Below, piece after piece: positions 30,511 through 43,166 of a stretch of 64,000 nucleotides of DNA (the stretch's first letter is position 1; the number at the start of each line of letters is the position of its first letter). A program made the translations under genes and the position numbers. Source of the DNA: Anisakis pegreffii (Eukaryota > Nematoda > Chromadorea > Rhabditida > Anisakidae); NCBI GenBank assembly GCA_035041965.1, contig JAPYMA010003052.1:62001-126000 (forward strand). Reading direction: 5' to 3'. The notes beneath the pieces are model-generated. The model had not been told where the DNA came from. It did no database searches and worked only from the letters and a program-made list of their open reading frames with translations.

Positions 30511-33473
30511 ACAAGTGAGGTAATCTCACCAAAAGTAACGAAAATAATAGCAGTAATTGCCTTCCTAACAGTGTCGGTAATACTCTGATAATATTTATCG
30601 AACAAGCAGCAATATCAGCCCAAATAGCGCTACCTACACAAACAATAATCGTGAATATCCACCTCCGCTTAAAACGAGATGATTTGCCCACGTTCATATG
30701 ATGTCATGCATGCATGCGTAATTTTGTCATGCACTATCGGGTGTTGTGCACCCTCGTTGTTGTTCATTCACTCGCATGTAATTGCTTACGTGAAAGCACT
30801 GATAATATTTCAGATCTCGAAAGAACAAGAAAAACATTAATGACGCAAGTGCTTGTTGAGTGCATTAAAAGCTAACGATGAATGCTTTTTGAGCAGTTCA
30901 GCTTCTATACGATGTCAAAAACTGATCATTTTGAAGCATGTGTTTTTGTTTCGTTCAATTCATTCAGTATTAGCTCGTAGAAGTATCAGTCGTGAAGATT
31001 TCTACGGTATCGTAAGAAAATATCCGGCCTTTGCCATCCAGTTTGATGGTTTTTGAACCGGTTTTGGCATTAAACCCAACGATATCGTGCTGCTGCTCAT
31101 CACTTGTGCCACCATCCGATCATTAATAAATTATCGAATCACTGAAATTTATATCAATTCAATGATTTATGCTAATAGATCTTCTTCGACATTCGGATCC
31201 GAACTTGTCTATCGAGTGACCATGTGAAACAAGCTGTGCACTCACACACTATTCAAATCCAAATCAGTTGCTTCATTTCACAATCAAATTCTGTTATCAT
31301 CATATCGCTGCTGATTAAACTATGCTGATTTCACTTATTAATCGATCATTTTCGATCGTTTTTGTTCCGCATATTGTGAAAGCTCTCTTTTTTGCTGGAA
31401 CTAACTGAACCGGTGGTTTCAAAGAAGAACTGTTGCAACTGAGATGTTCCACATCAAACAGATTGGAACGTGACGATGTTCCATAGACCAGTTCCATTTC
31501 GATCTTTCTGATATATTTCGATTTTCTAAGCGAATACACTCAATTGTCCGTCCGTCCGTCTTACCACTATGAAGAATGTAATATTGCATCAGAAAATTCC
31601 GTCAAAAGTTTATTGGTTTTCATTGACCAAATGATTTGCTAATTGCATCTTTTGACTAATCGTATTTTGGAACATTCTATTGAAAACAATCAGTTGATTA
31701 TGAACGATAGCAAAATTTTCGCGAATTCAATGTACCAATTCGCCGACTCTCCACTCTCTCATGGCTGCTGCTAATGAGTAGACTCAGAAATTGCTTCGCA
31801 AACTTTTTACTGTAGCAAATTAACAATAATTAATCGATTCCATGGAATTAACTTAATATTTCAAAAACTTCATAAAGCAGTAGACTGCGATCATTTTACA
31901 ATAAGTCAACTTTTTGCCTTACATGTCTAGTTTTGGTGTTGCTGTGAAGATCATTCTCATAATCGCACGTTCACGTCATTTCATTTCGACATTGAGTGGC
32001 GTTCAATTTTCGTGATATGAGATGTGTTGTCTGTCTTTCGACGTGACTTTTATGCATGTTTTGTCTATTTTTGAAATGATTTTTTGAAATTGAATGGTGG
32101 AAGTTTGGAATGTTTGCGAGAAACTGAAACGTTCGTGAGTGAGCATTCCTTAATTGCAGACATCGTGCACTTTGACTTTTGGATTGTAACAACAGGTTGT
32201 TTATTTAATAGTAAAAACTATGAAATCTATTCGTTCAACTGTCTCGTCAATTTTCAAATTTGTTTTGAACACTGACCTGAGAATCACCAACCGTTGTTCA
32301 TGATAATTACGAGTTCCAGCACTTTCTCACAGTGATTGTTTACTTTAGACGTGAATTTGTTACATGATTCCTAAGTCTCATTCTAGCTTCCAATTAATCA
32401 CTGCGCTTCATTTCCTTTCATTTCGTTTTGTAGTAATGGAATTTTTGATAATAGAATACTGGAATAGAGATGTTAGGTAATAATTACTGGGACTGTGTCG
32501 TCGAATGAATCATAAAGTCATGGGATTTATCATTAGTATTCACATTATCTGCTCATATGTATTAATTTGTAGAATATCATTATCGCATAATATGTTCACC
32601 AATAAATATTTGATCAATGAACCAGTAGCAGTTGATAATGATGTGTTTGTTGATTTCGGATGTTTGTCGCACAGATTATTGCAGTTATGGATTGTTTTTA
32701 GTCACTGCTGTAAAATTGGATGTAAGTTGACTTTATCACTCGTCCAGACATTCTCCAGCCGTGTGCGTGGCGAATTTGTTGTTGATATCATTCATTGTTC
32801 ACAAATTATTTTCACTCGAATAGAAATTTCCGTCGTCGTTCAGATATGTGATCGATTCGTTCGCATATTTACCCTAATTATATATTCACATCCACTGAAT
32901 ATGTTTGTCTAATATTTCATATCTTAATCCCTTCAAATGCTCCACACTCTATCAATGTGTTTCACAGTACTTGAACGTTCAGTTCAGTCTCCCTTCTGTT
33001 TAAAGATTTACTTATTATATGTAGTAAGTAATGATGTCTAGGCGCATAAAAGTAAGGCAAGGCTGTAAATTGCATTCGCAATGCAAACACAATATGTTGC
33101 AAATTGTAGGCAGTTAGCTGAATGCAAGTAATTAACCTTCCGTTACTCAGCGTATGTGTTGTTAGTTTAAGCTTTATGCAGTCAGCAGTAACCAACTTTA
33201 ATAATCCACACACAAATGACGTTTCACATTTAACGTATTTCCACTCAGTCAACTCTGACTAACTGTTATCTCCTCTCATTTCAGAAGAACTTCTTCAACT
33301 CCGATGCATTTTTATCCGTTTACTTACTCGTCTTTGTCGTATTTTCCAGCTTACAACTAACCATTGCTCAAATCGATTTCATGCTTCTGTGCTTTCACGC
33401 TCAGTGATCTTATTCCATTATCGCCATCCGTTGTCTTCACATTGTTATTCAAAACAGTACCAAAAGTTGGTGA

Positions 33474-33536
33474 TTCTAAGAGAAAATAAGCTGATTCGAT
33501 TCAGAAAGAATCGAATCAGCTTATATTCTTGTAGAA
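33474..33536. ncRNA. Strong 63-nt hairpin, candidate microRNA precursor
   Basis: ATAAGCTGATTCGATT at 33486-33501 is perfectly complementary to 33509-33524, with a seven-base loop CAGAAAG. Pairing resumes outward after a small internal mismatch (TTCTA and GAGAA against TTCTTGTAGAA), giving roughly 26 to 28 pairs. Length, loop size and isolation in intergenic DNA suit a microRNA precursor on either strand. A small palindromic repeat is the main alternative. No known microRNA seed was recognised. Confidence 0.4.
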
Positions 33537-36500
33537 TTTGAATGCAGTCACATAGGCAGGATGACATTTATGGTTAGTGTCGAATTGAGAATAAATAATT
33601 CGCCAATAATTCATATGGATGAATGCGTAGTTGCCTGCTCATGTGTAAGCCGTAAACTGCGCAACGTTAGTGTGTCTGAATCCTTGCTTTGAATCTTTAA
33701 CGCTTCCACTGCAATTCATCGATTCGCAATTCTATGTTTCTTGGTTGATTTACGATTCAGTGTACTTTATTAGTATTGCTAAGCCGATGGCAACGTTTCG
33801 GCACTATGCCACTTTAATGAACGAACGTAATAAACTATTCCCATGCCAGAAGACGATGTTTTCTAAATGATTGCAATCGGCCAGATTGTTTGGCTGAGAA
33901 TGAGACTCTTCGAGTGTTCCGCAGTGAACATTGGTCTGCGCGATTGTAACCGATTGTAACTGTCTTCTTGAATTAATCCTTGCATTAATCTTCAAAAATG
34001 GCATTATGTGAAATCGCTTGTTGTTCATTTTGCTGCGAAACTCTCTCTCTCTCTCACACAATCCATCCAAATCATTCGATAACAATCTTATCTGCTTACG
34101 ATTTTTCTTTTTCATCCAACAGCTATCTCATCCCCTTCACGATCAGATTGTAAATATTTTTGCATGAGAATGAAACGACGATTCAGTTGGTCATTAATTC
34201 TGCGACTTCATTCAATGGTTTTTTGAAGTGTTTTTGTTGATTGCACACGACGCTTCTTCGATTAGCAATTTCTGCGTAAGAATGTGCAATGTGCACGTAT
34301 TCGAGTGCATCATTAGTCGCTATTGTCAAGGTTATTCGTTCCATTTCCATTTCGTTTTGACATATCAAAACGAAAATCTCTCTTAAATTATTCTTGACAT
34401 CTGTCCTTGATCCTGTATGGATGAAGAAGCAAAAAATAATTACAATCGTTCTGATATGTTTGCGCTGCCTTCTTTGTCCAGACTGATAAGAATCCAAGCG
34501 GATGCAATAGGAACTTCAAGTAACATCGCTCAGATTTGACAATCTGTAAGGATTTATTTTAGCGTTGTACATATTTCAAGTTGTCATCGTTCGATGTCAC
34601 TTCTTAGGAAGGTTGCGATTTCACATCATAGCTGTCTAGTGAAATATTACTGCTGAAAAGATAGACGACTACCTTCGAATTCCTCCCATTGTAATAGTAT
34701 TATTAGTATCTTTGGTATTTTTAGTGTAATTGCTATTTTCCTGATATTAATCATTATTTCTAATGTTGTTCCTGTGAGAGTTGACGAATTCTAGTCACAT
34801 ACTAACAACATTCCATTCATATCAATCCAGCTGAAGTTTATAGTTTCTAGTTTCTGGTTTATGGGTATTACTAGCGCTTCTACTGCTCGAGTTTCATGGT
34901 CCCATTCGTTAAACACGTCGGTTCAGTGGTGGGGAGCAGGAGTCCGAATGTGCTTGTTGCAATATATTTGGACTTTTCTGTACTTAAATGGAATCCGTCG
35001 AATTCCAATTGTTCGAAGTTGTAATCGGAATTTTCAGGCGTAAACATCCAATAATAACGCGCTTAACGAATAATCTCGTAAAAAGGCAACAACACAGTTG
35101 CATATAAATAGTGTTCATAAAGGAAGCAGTGATATAAATAAATATTTTTGCGTTGTTACATTACACAATTAAGTGACAGGTGACGAATGAAGCAAATGCA
35201 ATAAGCGAGAAACATTTGATGGATGCTTTGTGGAAATTATTTATTGCCTCTAATAAACGATAGAATCTGTTGATAATTTTGTTGATTATCCAGAAAAATT
35301 TAAACGCTTAACATAAATGCTTAACATCATTCGAATTTTTTCTATCGTCTCATTTTTCTTAAGTGGTCAATTCAGTGTTGGATTGTTTATTGGAGAGCAA
35401 CCCTGAAACATCGTTTATGAGATAGTCCAGCATTTAACGGCATTCCTTCAAAATGTCAATAAACCTTTAAATTGAACAATTTGATATCATTAGACTCGTT
35501 TGAAGTGAGAACGAATCGACGAATTCTTTTGAAATTTGCGATTTTATTAGATTAAAAATTTGTAAAACTTCAATCGACTTTTCATTTCAATGCGTTTAAA
35601 TGAAAGTGACAAAGGGATTCCGTCGTAATCGTTCTACTTTTTTCCTCCGTAAAGGGATTCTCTCGTAAGCATTCGTTTTTCATCATCCCATCACCAATCG
35701 TCAGCCGTTTTCTTTGCTCTTCCCATCAATAATGCATCAACGAATGAATAGCTGAATAGAACCTGCAATTATCATGCGTAATTAAACATCTCAAATTGTT
35801 AACTGTTTTATGGGCAAGTTAACTTGCATATTTGCTAAAAATTACGTCTAATTTACCTCCCGTCAGCAAGTGTACGCGCATCGGGACAAACCCATTCTCA
35901 TTATGAGCTTAGGCTTATGTCATGTAGTTATCATGCACACACAGGCCCATCTGTGCATGAATTAAGCACATCTAGCATGCACACGAATGTGTCTCGTCTC
36001 GTTTCATATGCTAATATATCCAACCGTATTTATCTTCCTTCAGCAATCGCCTTTCAGCACTTCTCTTTCTGTGCCCTTTCCTTCAATAATGTGCAGTAAC
36101 GAGTGGTGAATGTCTGTCTCAATAATGAGCGAACAACTAAATGAACAAATGAATGAATATAAACCAAGTAGATAGGGATTTCGTATATCCTCCACATAAC
36201 TATGCAACAACTAATGATATTGCTCCACCTAACACCCCTTTTAGATCTCAATTCAGTGCATATGTCATCATCATATCATTCATTCAATATCCGTTCAATC
36301 TGTCATATTCTCCTTGTGACTCTCATCATCATTATATCATTTCTCAATAAAGTCTTGTCGTATCTTGTCTTGTCTTATCTTAAGTACTTCATTCGAATGT
36401 TATTCGTTCAAATTCAAATTTTAAACAAATTTACGCACCAACATCCGCAATAAATGCTATATAATTTCATTAATAACATTCATTGATGACGAAAGATGAC

Positions 36501-37372
36501 GGAATATAACGTTATTGTGAAGATGTTAATTAAACTCAATCATACTTTAATATCAACGGAATTAGTTGTGTTTCGTTGATGCATATTGAAAAATGTGGAA
36601 AACATGCATTTGAATTATATCCTTTGGTTGGAAAAAACTGCAGCATTGGGTGGCTTGTTTTAATTTATCGTTAATAGTAAGCCTGAGGATATTTGAAGTT
36701 TTCTGATCGATGCGTTCGTATGTGATGATCATTCGTCATGAATATTTAATCAGTTTGAATGTTTAATTACTTTCTGTGGTTATAATTTATAAATCAGTCG
36801 AATATACCAGTGAAAAAAACTGTTGAATATACCACTGAATACTATTCTTCCTTTATTACTGAATTAAAGTTGTGTTTACTTTTACCTTTTGATGACTGCG
36901 TACAAACATTATGAAATAATGAGAAAATGAACATCCATATCATGTATCCATATCATATCATGTACACACATATATGCTATAATATTCTCATATTTCCGTA
37001 CTTCTCACTAGTGATTTACAATGTTTTCAGTGAAATCCTCTTTAGACTTATTATAGTTATGCTTACCGCCGTTATTCCCAAATGCAATAGTGGCAGTTTC
37101 AGCGTGAAAAATTACGACAAATTGCTTGTAATAGTCGAATTCAAAGAAATTTATGAAGCAGAAGAATGGTTTGCTGCAAAAAAAGTTGACATTCAATAGA
37201 GCAAAAACTGATGCCATTCGAAAATTACAAATCGTGTTTTCATTATCAGCTTCATGATACTTCAATATAAATGTTGTTCATTGCCACTGCACTCAGCCAG
37301 TTCATTGAAAGACGCGATAATTATACTGGCGTTGACTTGTTTCGATTGTGGAACGAAAAATTACAAACTTAT

Positions 37373-37379
37373 TTTCAGC
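37373..37379 (+). promoter_or_regulatory. Probable spliced-leader acceptor of the SLC23 gene
   Basis: A TTATTTTCAG acceptor ends at about 37378-37379, roughly 22 bases before the ATG at 37401. No upstream coding exon is evident, so an SL trans-splice site is the simplest reading. A cis-spliced 5' UTR exon remains possible. Confidence 0.5.
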
Positions 37380-37400
37380 ATCATCTGCTGTTCATTCGTA

Positions 37401-40400
37401 ATGAGTGCAACGGATGTTAAACATGCGATCGAGGTGCCTAAAGCTCAACGTAAGGAACGACCGTTCTATAAGGCCAACGATAAACCGCCATTCCTTCTCG
37501 CTTTGCTCTTTGGGTTTCAGGTTCGATTTTAGGCGTTCTCTTTTCAGCCAATTTTCTCATCAAGCAGTATTGTAAACCTGAAATCTTATTTCCTGAACGC
37601 TCATCTTTCATCGAGAATTGATCAGAAATTTAACGTAAGAAATTTCTCCAGAATGATACACTTGGATTGATTTATAAAGGTGATGAACTGATAGAAATTC
37701 GAGATTTTTGGATGCAAATTTTTCGAGGCTTAATTTATTAAACTAATGTCATAAAATGTTATAACACGCAGTGGTAAACGAGAGTAATCACTAGAAATAT
37801 GTTCATTTTAGCAAGTAATGGTATGCGTGAGTGCTCTGCTGACCATTCCATTTATCCTCTCCAATGAACTGTGTCCCGGTCGAGACGTTTATGATCTGAG
37901 AGTGAAACTTATTTCGTCAACATTTGTTATTAGTGGTATCTCAACAATTATTCAAACGTTACTCGGAATGAGGTGCGTTGCTGTTTGAACAGAAATTTAT
38001 CTATTGTTATGACTTATTACAGCATTCCTTTGAACGCGTCTCAGAGTTCGTAAATCACGTTCCTACAATACAGATTGTGACACAATATTTCTCACAATTC
38101 TTACAATTGTCATTATATTTATGCCATCGGATTCATATGACACTATTATTTCTGATATATCCCACAGTCTGTATAATACAGCATGTGATATTTTATATTT
38201 GTTGACTTGTTATCGTGAGCACATCTGTAATTTTTTATGGTAAGTTTATTCTGAGATATATCCTGAGACTCAGCATACTTTCCGAATCTCTTATGGTGAT
38301 ATTTGGAGACTTTCAATAGCACCCCCTTCAAGCCATTCTGATATTTTGACATCTGATGATGATGCTATTCATCTGGAATAGTTGAGAATGTTTCCGCGAT
38401 GTCAAGAACTTCTGAATGTCGAAGATGCTAGTTGATTGAAGTGCCCGAGCCAAAACCACTGAACGTTTTGTGAGTTGTTCAGAGATCCTGCCGGTGATAG
38501 ACATTATCTCTAGCCCAAAAGCACTCTCATTTTCCGTTTTAAAGTGTCTGAAATTACGAAACCTCTTAAGAAGAAGACTTGCTCATTCAGCATGAACGCG
38601 GAACGTAATATGTAAACAAAAAAGCACATCAATGAAGTGCTTTCACTACGAGTGCTTTTTCAATGGCAAAAACACAATTTACCGACAGCATTCATTTCAC
38701 ACAAAGCTATCGAAAAATGAACAATTTTTTTGGGAATACTGCGGATTGTTCTCTTATTTATTGCATCTAATTCATTTTGACTGATATCAACGCAAAAAGA
38801 CATGCAAAGAGATTAGCCGTGCGATTTTTCCAAAAATGTTCTTTCGGAATTTCAATTGTCAAATTGTATTTTATTCGGTTTTGTTGGCTCATTTTCTGTT
38901 CCCTTCATCGACATTGAACCAAGCAATGACATCAAACGAAAACGTGAACGGTTTGTGTGGCAATTTTTTGAGCGTTACGAACAAAACACAAATTGGAATT
39001 GTTTAAAGAGATTCTCTTTAGCCACATTCCAGTCCAACATTAATTCTCAAAAGTATTTCCCATCCAAATCATTTATCACAATGCCTTTTTTCTTATTGAT
39101 GGAAAAGCCGCAGCAAAATCAACAACAAAAACAGAAAATTGAGGTTCCCAGTGCGTGTTTGAGGAGATGGAATGAGATAAACATTTTGTTGCAATTGAGT
39201 AATGAAGGAAGCATCAATAGATCAATCGATGGGTTTAAATTTGAAGTATCTTGAAAGAATTATTGAAAAAGGTGATTTTTCGAAATTTCAGGCTAGCCTT
39301 ATTGCAAGGCACAGCGTTTGCGTACATACCGTCCATTCAAGTGTTCATGATGTTACCCGAATACAAGTGCACCGCATCAGAGATCGATTTCGTGCCGATG
39401 GAAGATTACGAAAATAAACTCACTATTGTATGCATTGCTTTTCATTGAGATGTTTGTGCAGTTGCCCTTTAGAACATCACGGTGCCACAAAGTAACTGTA
39501 AAAAAGGTTCTAATGAACTGAAACGTTTGAGGTTTTCTCCAGCGAATAATGTGATCGATGGAATTTCCGAATAGAAATAATGAAAAATGTTCACTTCTAC
39601 CTGAAATTACTTGAACCATCTGAAGTTCACTGACGATTTCCTGATCGTTTCTAGTGGGCTGAACGAATGATACAGTTCAAATCAAGGCCTGAAAATTTTC
39701 AAATCATTATAAAATTTGATTAATTGTGAAAAAATTTAATATTGCTGAATTATAAGGTGTGCAGTTTGTAAATGGCTCGATGCTAGAGTAATTTCAGATT
39801 CAAGGATGTCTGATAGCATCGTCACTGATTCCGATTGTAATCGGCCTAACCGGTATCGTTGGAGTGCTAACCAAATTCATCGGTCCAATTACTGTTTCAC
39901 CGTTGATGCTTCTGCTTGTTCTCTCATCAGTTGATCTTTGCGTTGAACGAATCTCTAAGCATTGGGTTGCTGTCATGTGAGCGTTTTCTTTTTTTTTTCA
40001 AATTGTCGTTCCATCTTCGGTTCATTATAAGTATATAGTTCGAATCAAGGCCTGAGGCCTATAAGTATCTGTTAACTAGACGTTTTCAAAAACATTTCAT
40101 TTGTTTCACAACATGTCGAATGTCCTCCACTATCAATCGAGAAAGGCATCAAAGGTGCCCTATTTTAGCGACAAGAAAGAAACTTGTTAAAATCATCGCA
40201 ATGTACCTCTTTCTAGCTTGAATTAGAGTATCAATTCGTGCGGTACTTAGAAAGAAACGAGGTGATTTGGCTGCGATTTCGTTGATTTCGGGTGGTCGAT
40301 TGTTTGACAAGGATTCAAAACCGTTGTGCTGAACGAAGTGATTGCGTAGTGGTGTATAACAATACCATAGAAAAAGGTCCAGAAAAGTCATAAAAGACTC

Positions 40401-43166
40401 ATAAGGGATTAGAAGAGAAATGAGTGAAACTGGATTGGTCAGGATTGAAGTTTTGATTTAGAAAATTACCCATTTCAGACAAGCAGTCGCACTATTTGCC
40501 ACAATACTTTATTTGGCTGAATGGCGAGTTCCGGTGCTTGCCTTCAAGAATGGACGTTTGAAAACTGTTCGCACGAATGTTTTTGGTCAGTATCCGGTGA
40601 GTGTTTTGATGGAATAGCTCATGACGTTGTTTTCTGATAGTGTCATTGTCCCACAGGATTGCTTCATTAGATCAAGACTGGGGAAGATTTTTGAAGAAAT
40701 GCTAGAAAATGTTTGCGAATTGGTGAATTTTTATTCAACGGATTCTAGGCAATTCGGATGGAAGAATTTCAATTCATTTTTCATACTATAGTTAACATGC
40801 GATGAAAATGGTGCTCCTTTCGTCTTCTGGAGTTTATTCAGGTAGTGTAATGAACTGAGAATACGATGACTTTCTGAGATTGATTTCACAATTATGAACT
40901 CCTTTATCAATGTTGAATTTTACTCCTTCGTTGCTTGAAATCATCTAATAACATCAAATCATCTATTCCTTATACGTTGCGTAAAATAAATCGCACGTCA
41001 AAACTGCTGAATTGTACCACTATGATGTGGTATTTAATTCAGTTATTTATTTCATCGAATTTAATTGCCATTAATATCTTCAGTTATTTTCAGTACTTAA
41101 TTGCGATTCTTACGTCATGGGGTTTTTGCTTGTTTTTGACGGTGGCCAATTTGGTACCAGAGGATAGCGCGGCACGACTGGATAAGAACGAGACTTTGGC
41201 CGTGATACGACATGCTCCGTGGTTTCGTCTACCTTATCCAGGACAATTCGGCGCACCTCAGTTCCATATGGGTCTCTTTTTGGCATTCGTCGTGTCGGCG
41301 TTGACCTCAGTGTTCGAGTCAGTGGGTGACTACCATGCTGCTGCGAGGGTTTCTGATGAACGATCACCACCGTCGCACGCGATCAATCGCGGAATTCTTG
41401 CCGAAGGTCTGATAATATCCTCTGCAACCATCTCATGCGGATTTCTTCCGTTTCATCATAAAATTATACAATAATTTCTCAGTTCTTGTTCACTTTACCC
41501 ATTGCCAATGGAGTGACGAAAGATTTTGTAAAGACTTCTTGCTTCAAAAATATTTAATTTGTTTCACAACGTGTCGAATGTCGTCCACTATCAGTCGAGA
41601 AAGGCATCAAAGGTGCCTCATTTTAGCGATAACAAAGAAACTTGTTAAAATCATCGCAATGTACCTCTATCTAGCTTGAATTAGGGTATCAATTCTTGCG
41701 GTACTTAGAAAGAAAAGGGGTGACTTGGCCGCGATTTCTTTGATTTCTTTTTTCAAACCTTTGTTGTTGCTTTAAGGGTCAGGATCATTTTTGGCTGGCT
41801 TATTCGGTACAGGAGTGGGCATGACAACACACACTGAGAATATTGGAGTTATCGGTGTCACAAGGGTGAGTTTACGATTCACACTTAACAAATACACTAC
41901 CTACTCTTCATTGGCCTGGACGAATCGCTTTTGCGCTCACAATGAGAGAGAAGTTCAAGATTTTGAAACGATGATGATGAGCTTATTTGAAACGCACCAC
42001 ATTTCTCAATTGAAGAGGTAATTTTGTAGAGGATCATTCGCTGAAACAAGAATGCATGAATAAGTTGAGATGTAAGGGAATATAGGAGTGCTGAAATGTA
42101 GGTGGCAAGTCGATATACAATGGTAATCGCTGGTCTGATGCTCATCTTTCTGGGTGCGTTTACAAAGCTAGGCGCTGTTTTGTCTACAATACCGGATCCG
42201 TTGGTTGGCGGCGTTTTAGCCAGTAGTATGGCGATGGTTGGGGGTGTGGCGATCGCGAACGTTCAACAGGTTTGTTTCGTTTGACCGTCGAACTTCATTA
42301 TGGCTAATTTTACAATTATTTTCAATGCCTGCATACATTTCTTGAGAGCACTTGCAAATTACTTCCGTTCGATCGTTTAATATGAAATTCTAGAGCAATC
42401 TGGATATCATATTGTGGAAAATTGGAGACGACTTGCACGATTTTGACAAAAAAAATCTGAATTCTTTTCAGGTCGATTTGAAGTCATCAAGAAATATCGC
42501 CATTTTGGGTTTCTCCATAATGGTCGGTATGATTGTGCCGCAATATTTCAAAGATCATCCCATTCAGACAGGTTTTGTATTTTTTGTAGACAATACTTTT
42601 TATATTTCGTGAAAATCTTCCTAAGATTACAACTTCATCGCACTCAGTATCAGATTCTAATAATTCCAACCATTGGACCTACTCGTTAGAAGAGTTACGA
42701 TGAAAAGTTTGGTCCAAAAATTGGAATTGCTCTGAGTGGCCAGTTGGAATGAAATCTGAACGAAAGATTGATCACTTCAGGCAATGCTACTCTGGATCAA
42801 GTGCTGCTTGTACTGCTTACATTACCGATGTTCGTTGGTGCCTTCGTTGCGTGTATTCTCGACAATACTGTCACAGGTTTGTTCATCAATTGTGAAATTA
42901 TGAAATTATTATTATGATTCTATAAAGATATTTTAAAAATTATGTTTTCAAATCAACCAATCGACAGTGACATTGTAGGAGTGACACGAGAGCAACGTGG
43001 TCTGCGATCTCGAGGTCTTGCCTATGATTTGGGCGAGAATGGTGTTGACACGTACGCCTTCTCACCGTTCCTTATGAAGCTCGTCGAGAAGATACCATTT
43101 CTGCAGTTTGTACCATTTTTACCGAAAGAAAAGAAGATCACCAATCGTGTCAGTACGGGACCTTAG
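37401..43166 (+). CDS. SLC23 family nucleobase/ascorbate-type transporter
   Basis: This is a polytopic plasma-membrane permease of the nucleobase-ascorbate (NAT/SLC23) family. The substrate cannot be told from sequence. Eleven exons join in phase: 37401-37520, 37812-37972, 39292-39427, 39798-39976, 40479-40596, 41094-41406, 41777-41865, 42102-42269, 42472-42571, 42781-42876 and 42979-43166 (555 residues). The family motif FESVGDYHAAARVSD lies at about 312-326. The NAT signature E-N-x-G-x(4)-T-R is at 363-372 (ENIGVIGVTR), followed by many hydrophobic helices. The first-helix QH pair of typical members reads QQ at residues 40-41. Introns 4 and 6 each contain one copy of a 206-bp direct repeat. 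Exon 7 uses an AAG acceptor. The exon 11 start is chosen by phase (TTGTAG acceptor) and is the least certain junction. The gene converges on the minus-strand gene at 44593. Confidence 0.93.
40085..40290 (+). repeat. 206-bp direct repeat, copy 1, in transporter intron 4
   Basis: It matches 41543-41748 in the same orientation over its full length with scattered substitutions. Shared blocks include TCGAGAAAGGCATCAAAGGT and ACTTGTTAAAATCATCGCAA. No exon sequence is included. The origin (local duplication or two insertions of one element) is not clear, because no terminal repeats or target duplications were found. Confidence 0.88.
41543..41748 (+). repeat. 206-bp direct repeat, copy 2, in transporter intron 6
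   Basis: This is the second copy of the repeat at 40085-40290, ending about 28 bases before the exon 7 acceptor. The two copies bracket exons 5 and 6. Unequal recombination between them would remove both exons. Confidence 0.88.

Larger units (their letters stand above)
24689..37379. other. Gene-poor intergenic DNA
   Basis: About 12.7 kb without an exon chain or domain I can support on either strand. The longest frame, 135 codons at 32505-32912 (+), has no recognisable domain and no splice or leader context. The stretch includes the egl-3 3' UTR, a TG microsatellite, an AAT-rich block and the hairpin at 33474-33536. Distal regulatory DNA for egl-3 or the transporter may be here, but nothing specific can be read. 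Confidence 0.55.

Noticed and set aside
32505..32912. 135-codon plus-strand frame
   Set aside because: No recognisable domain, splice signals or leader acceptor; hydrophobic composition follows from AT-rich DNA. Kept out for lack of support.
38856..39254. 132-codon plus-strand frame inside transporter intron 2
   Set aside because: No family likeness and no leader or splice context. It lies wholly in an intron of a well-supported gene on the same strand.
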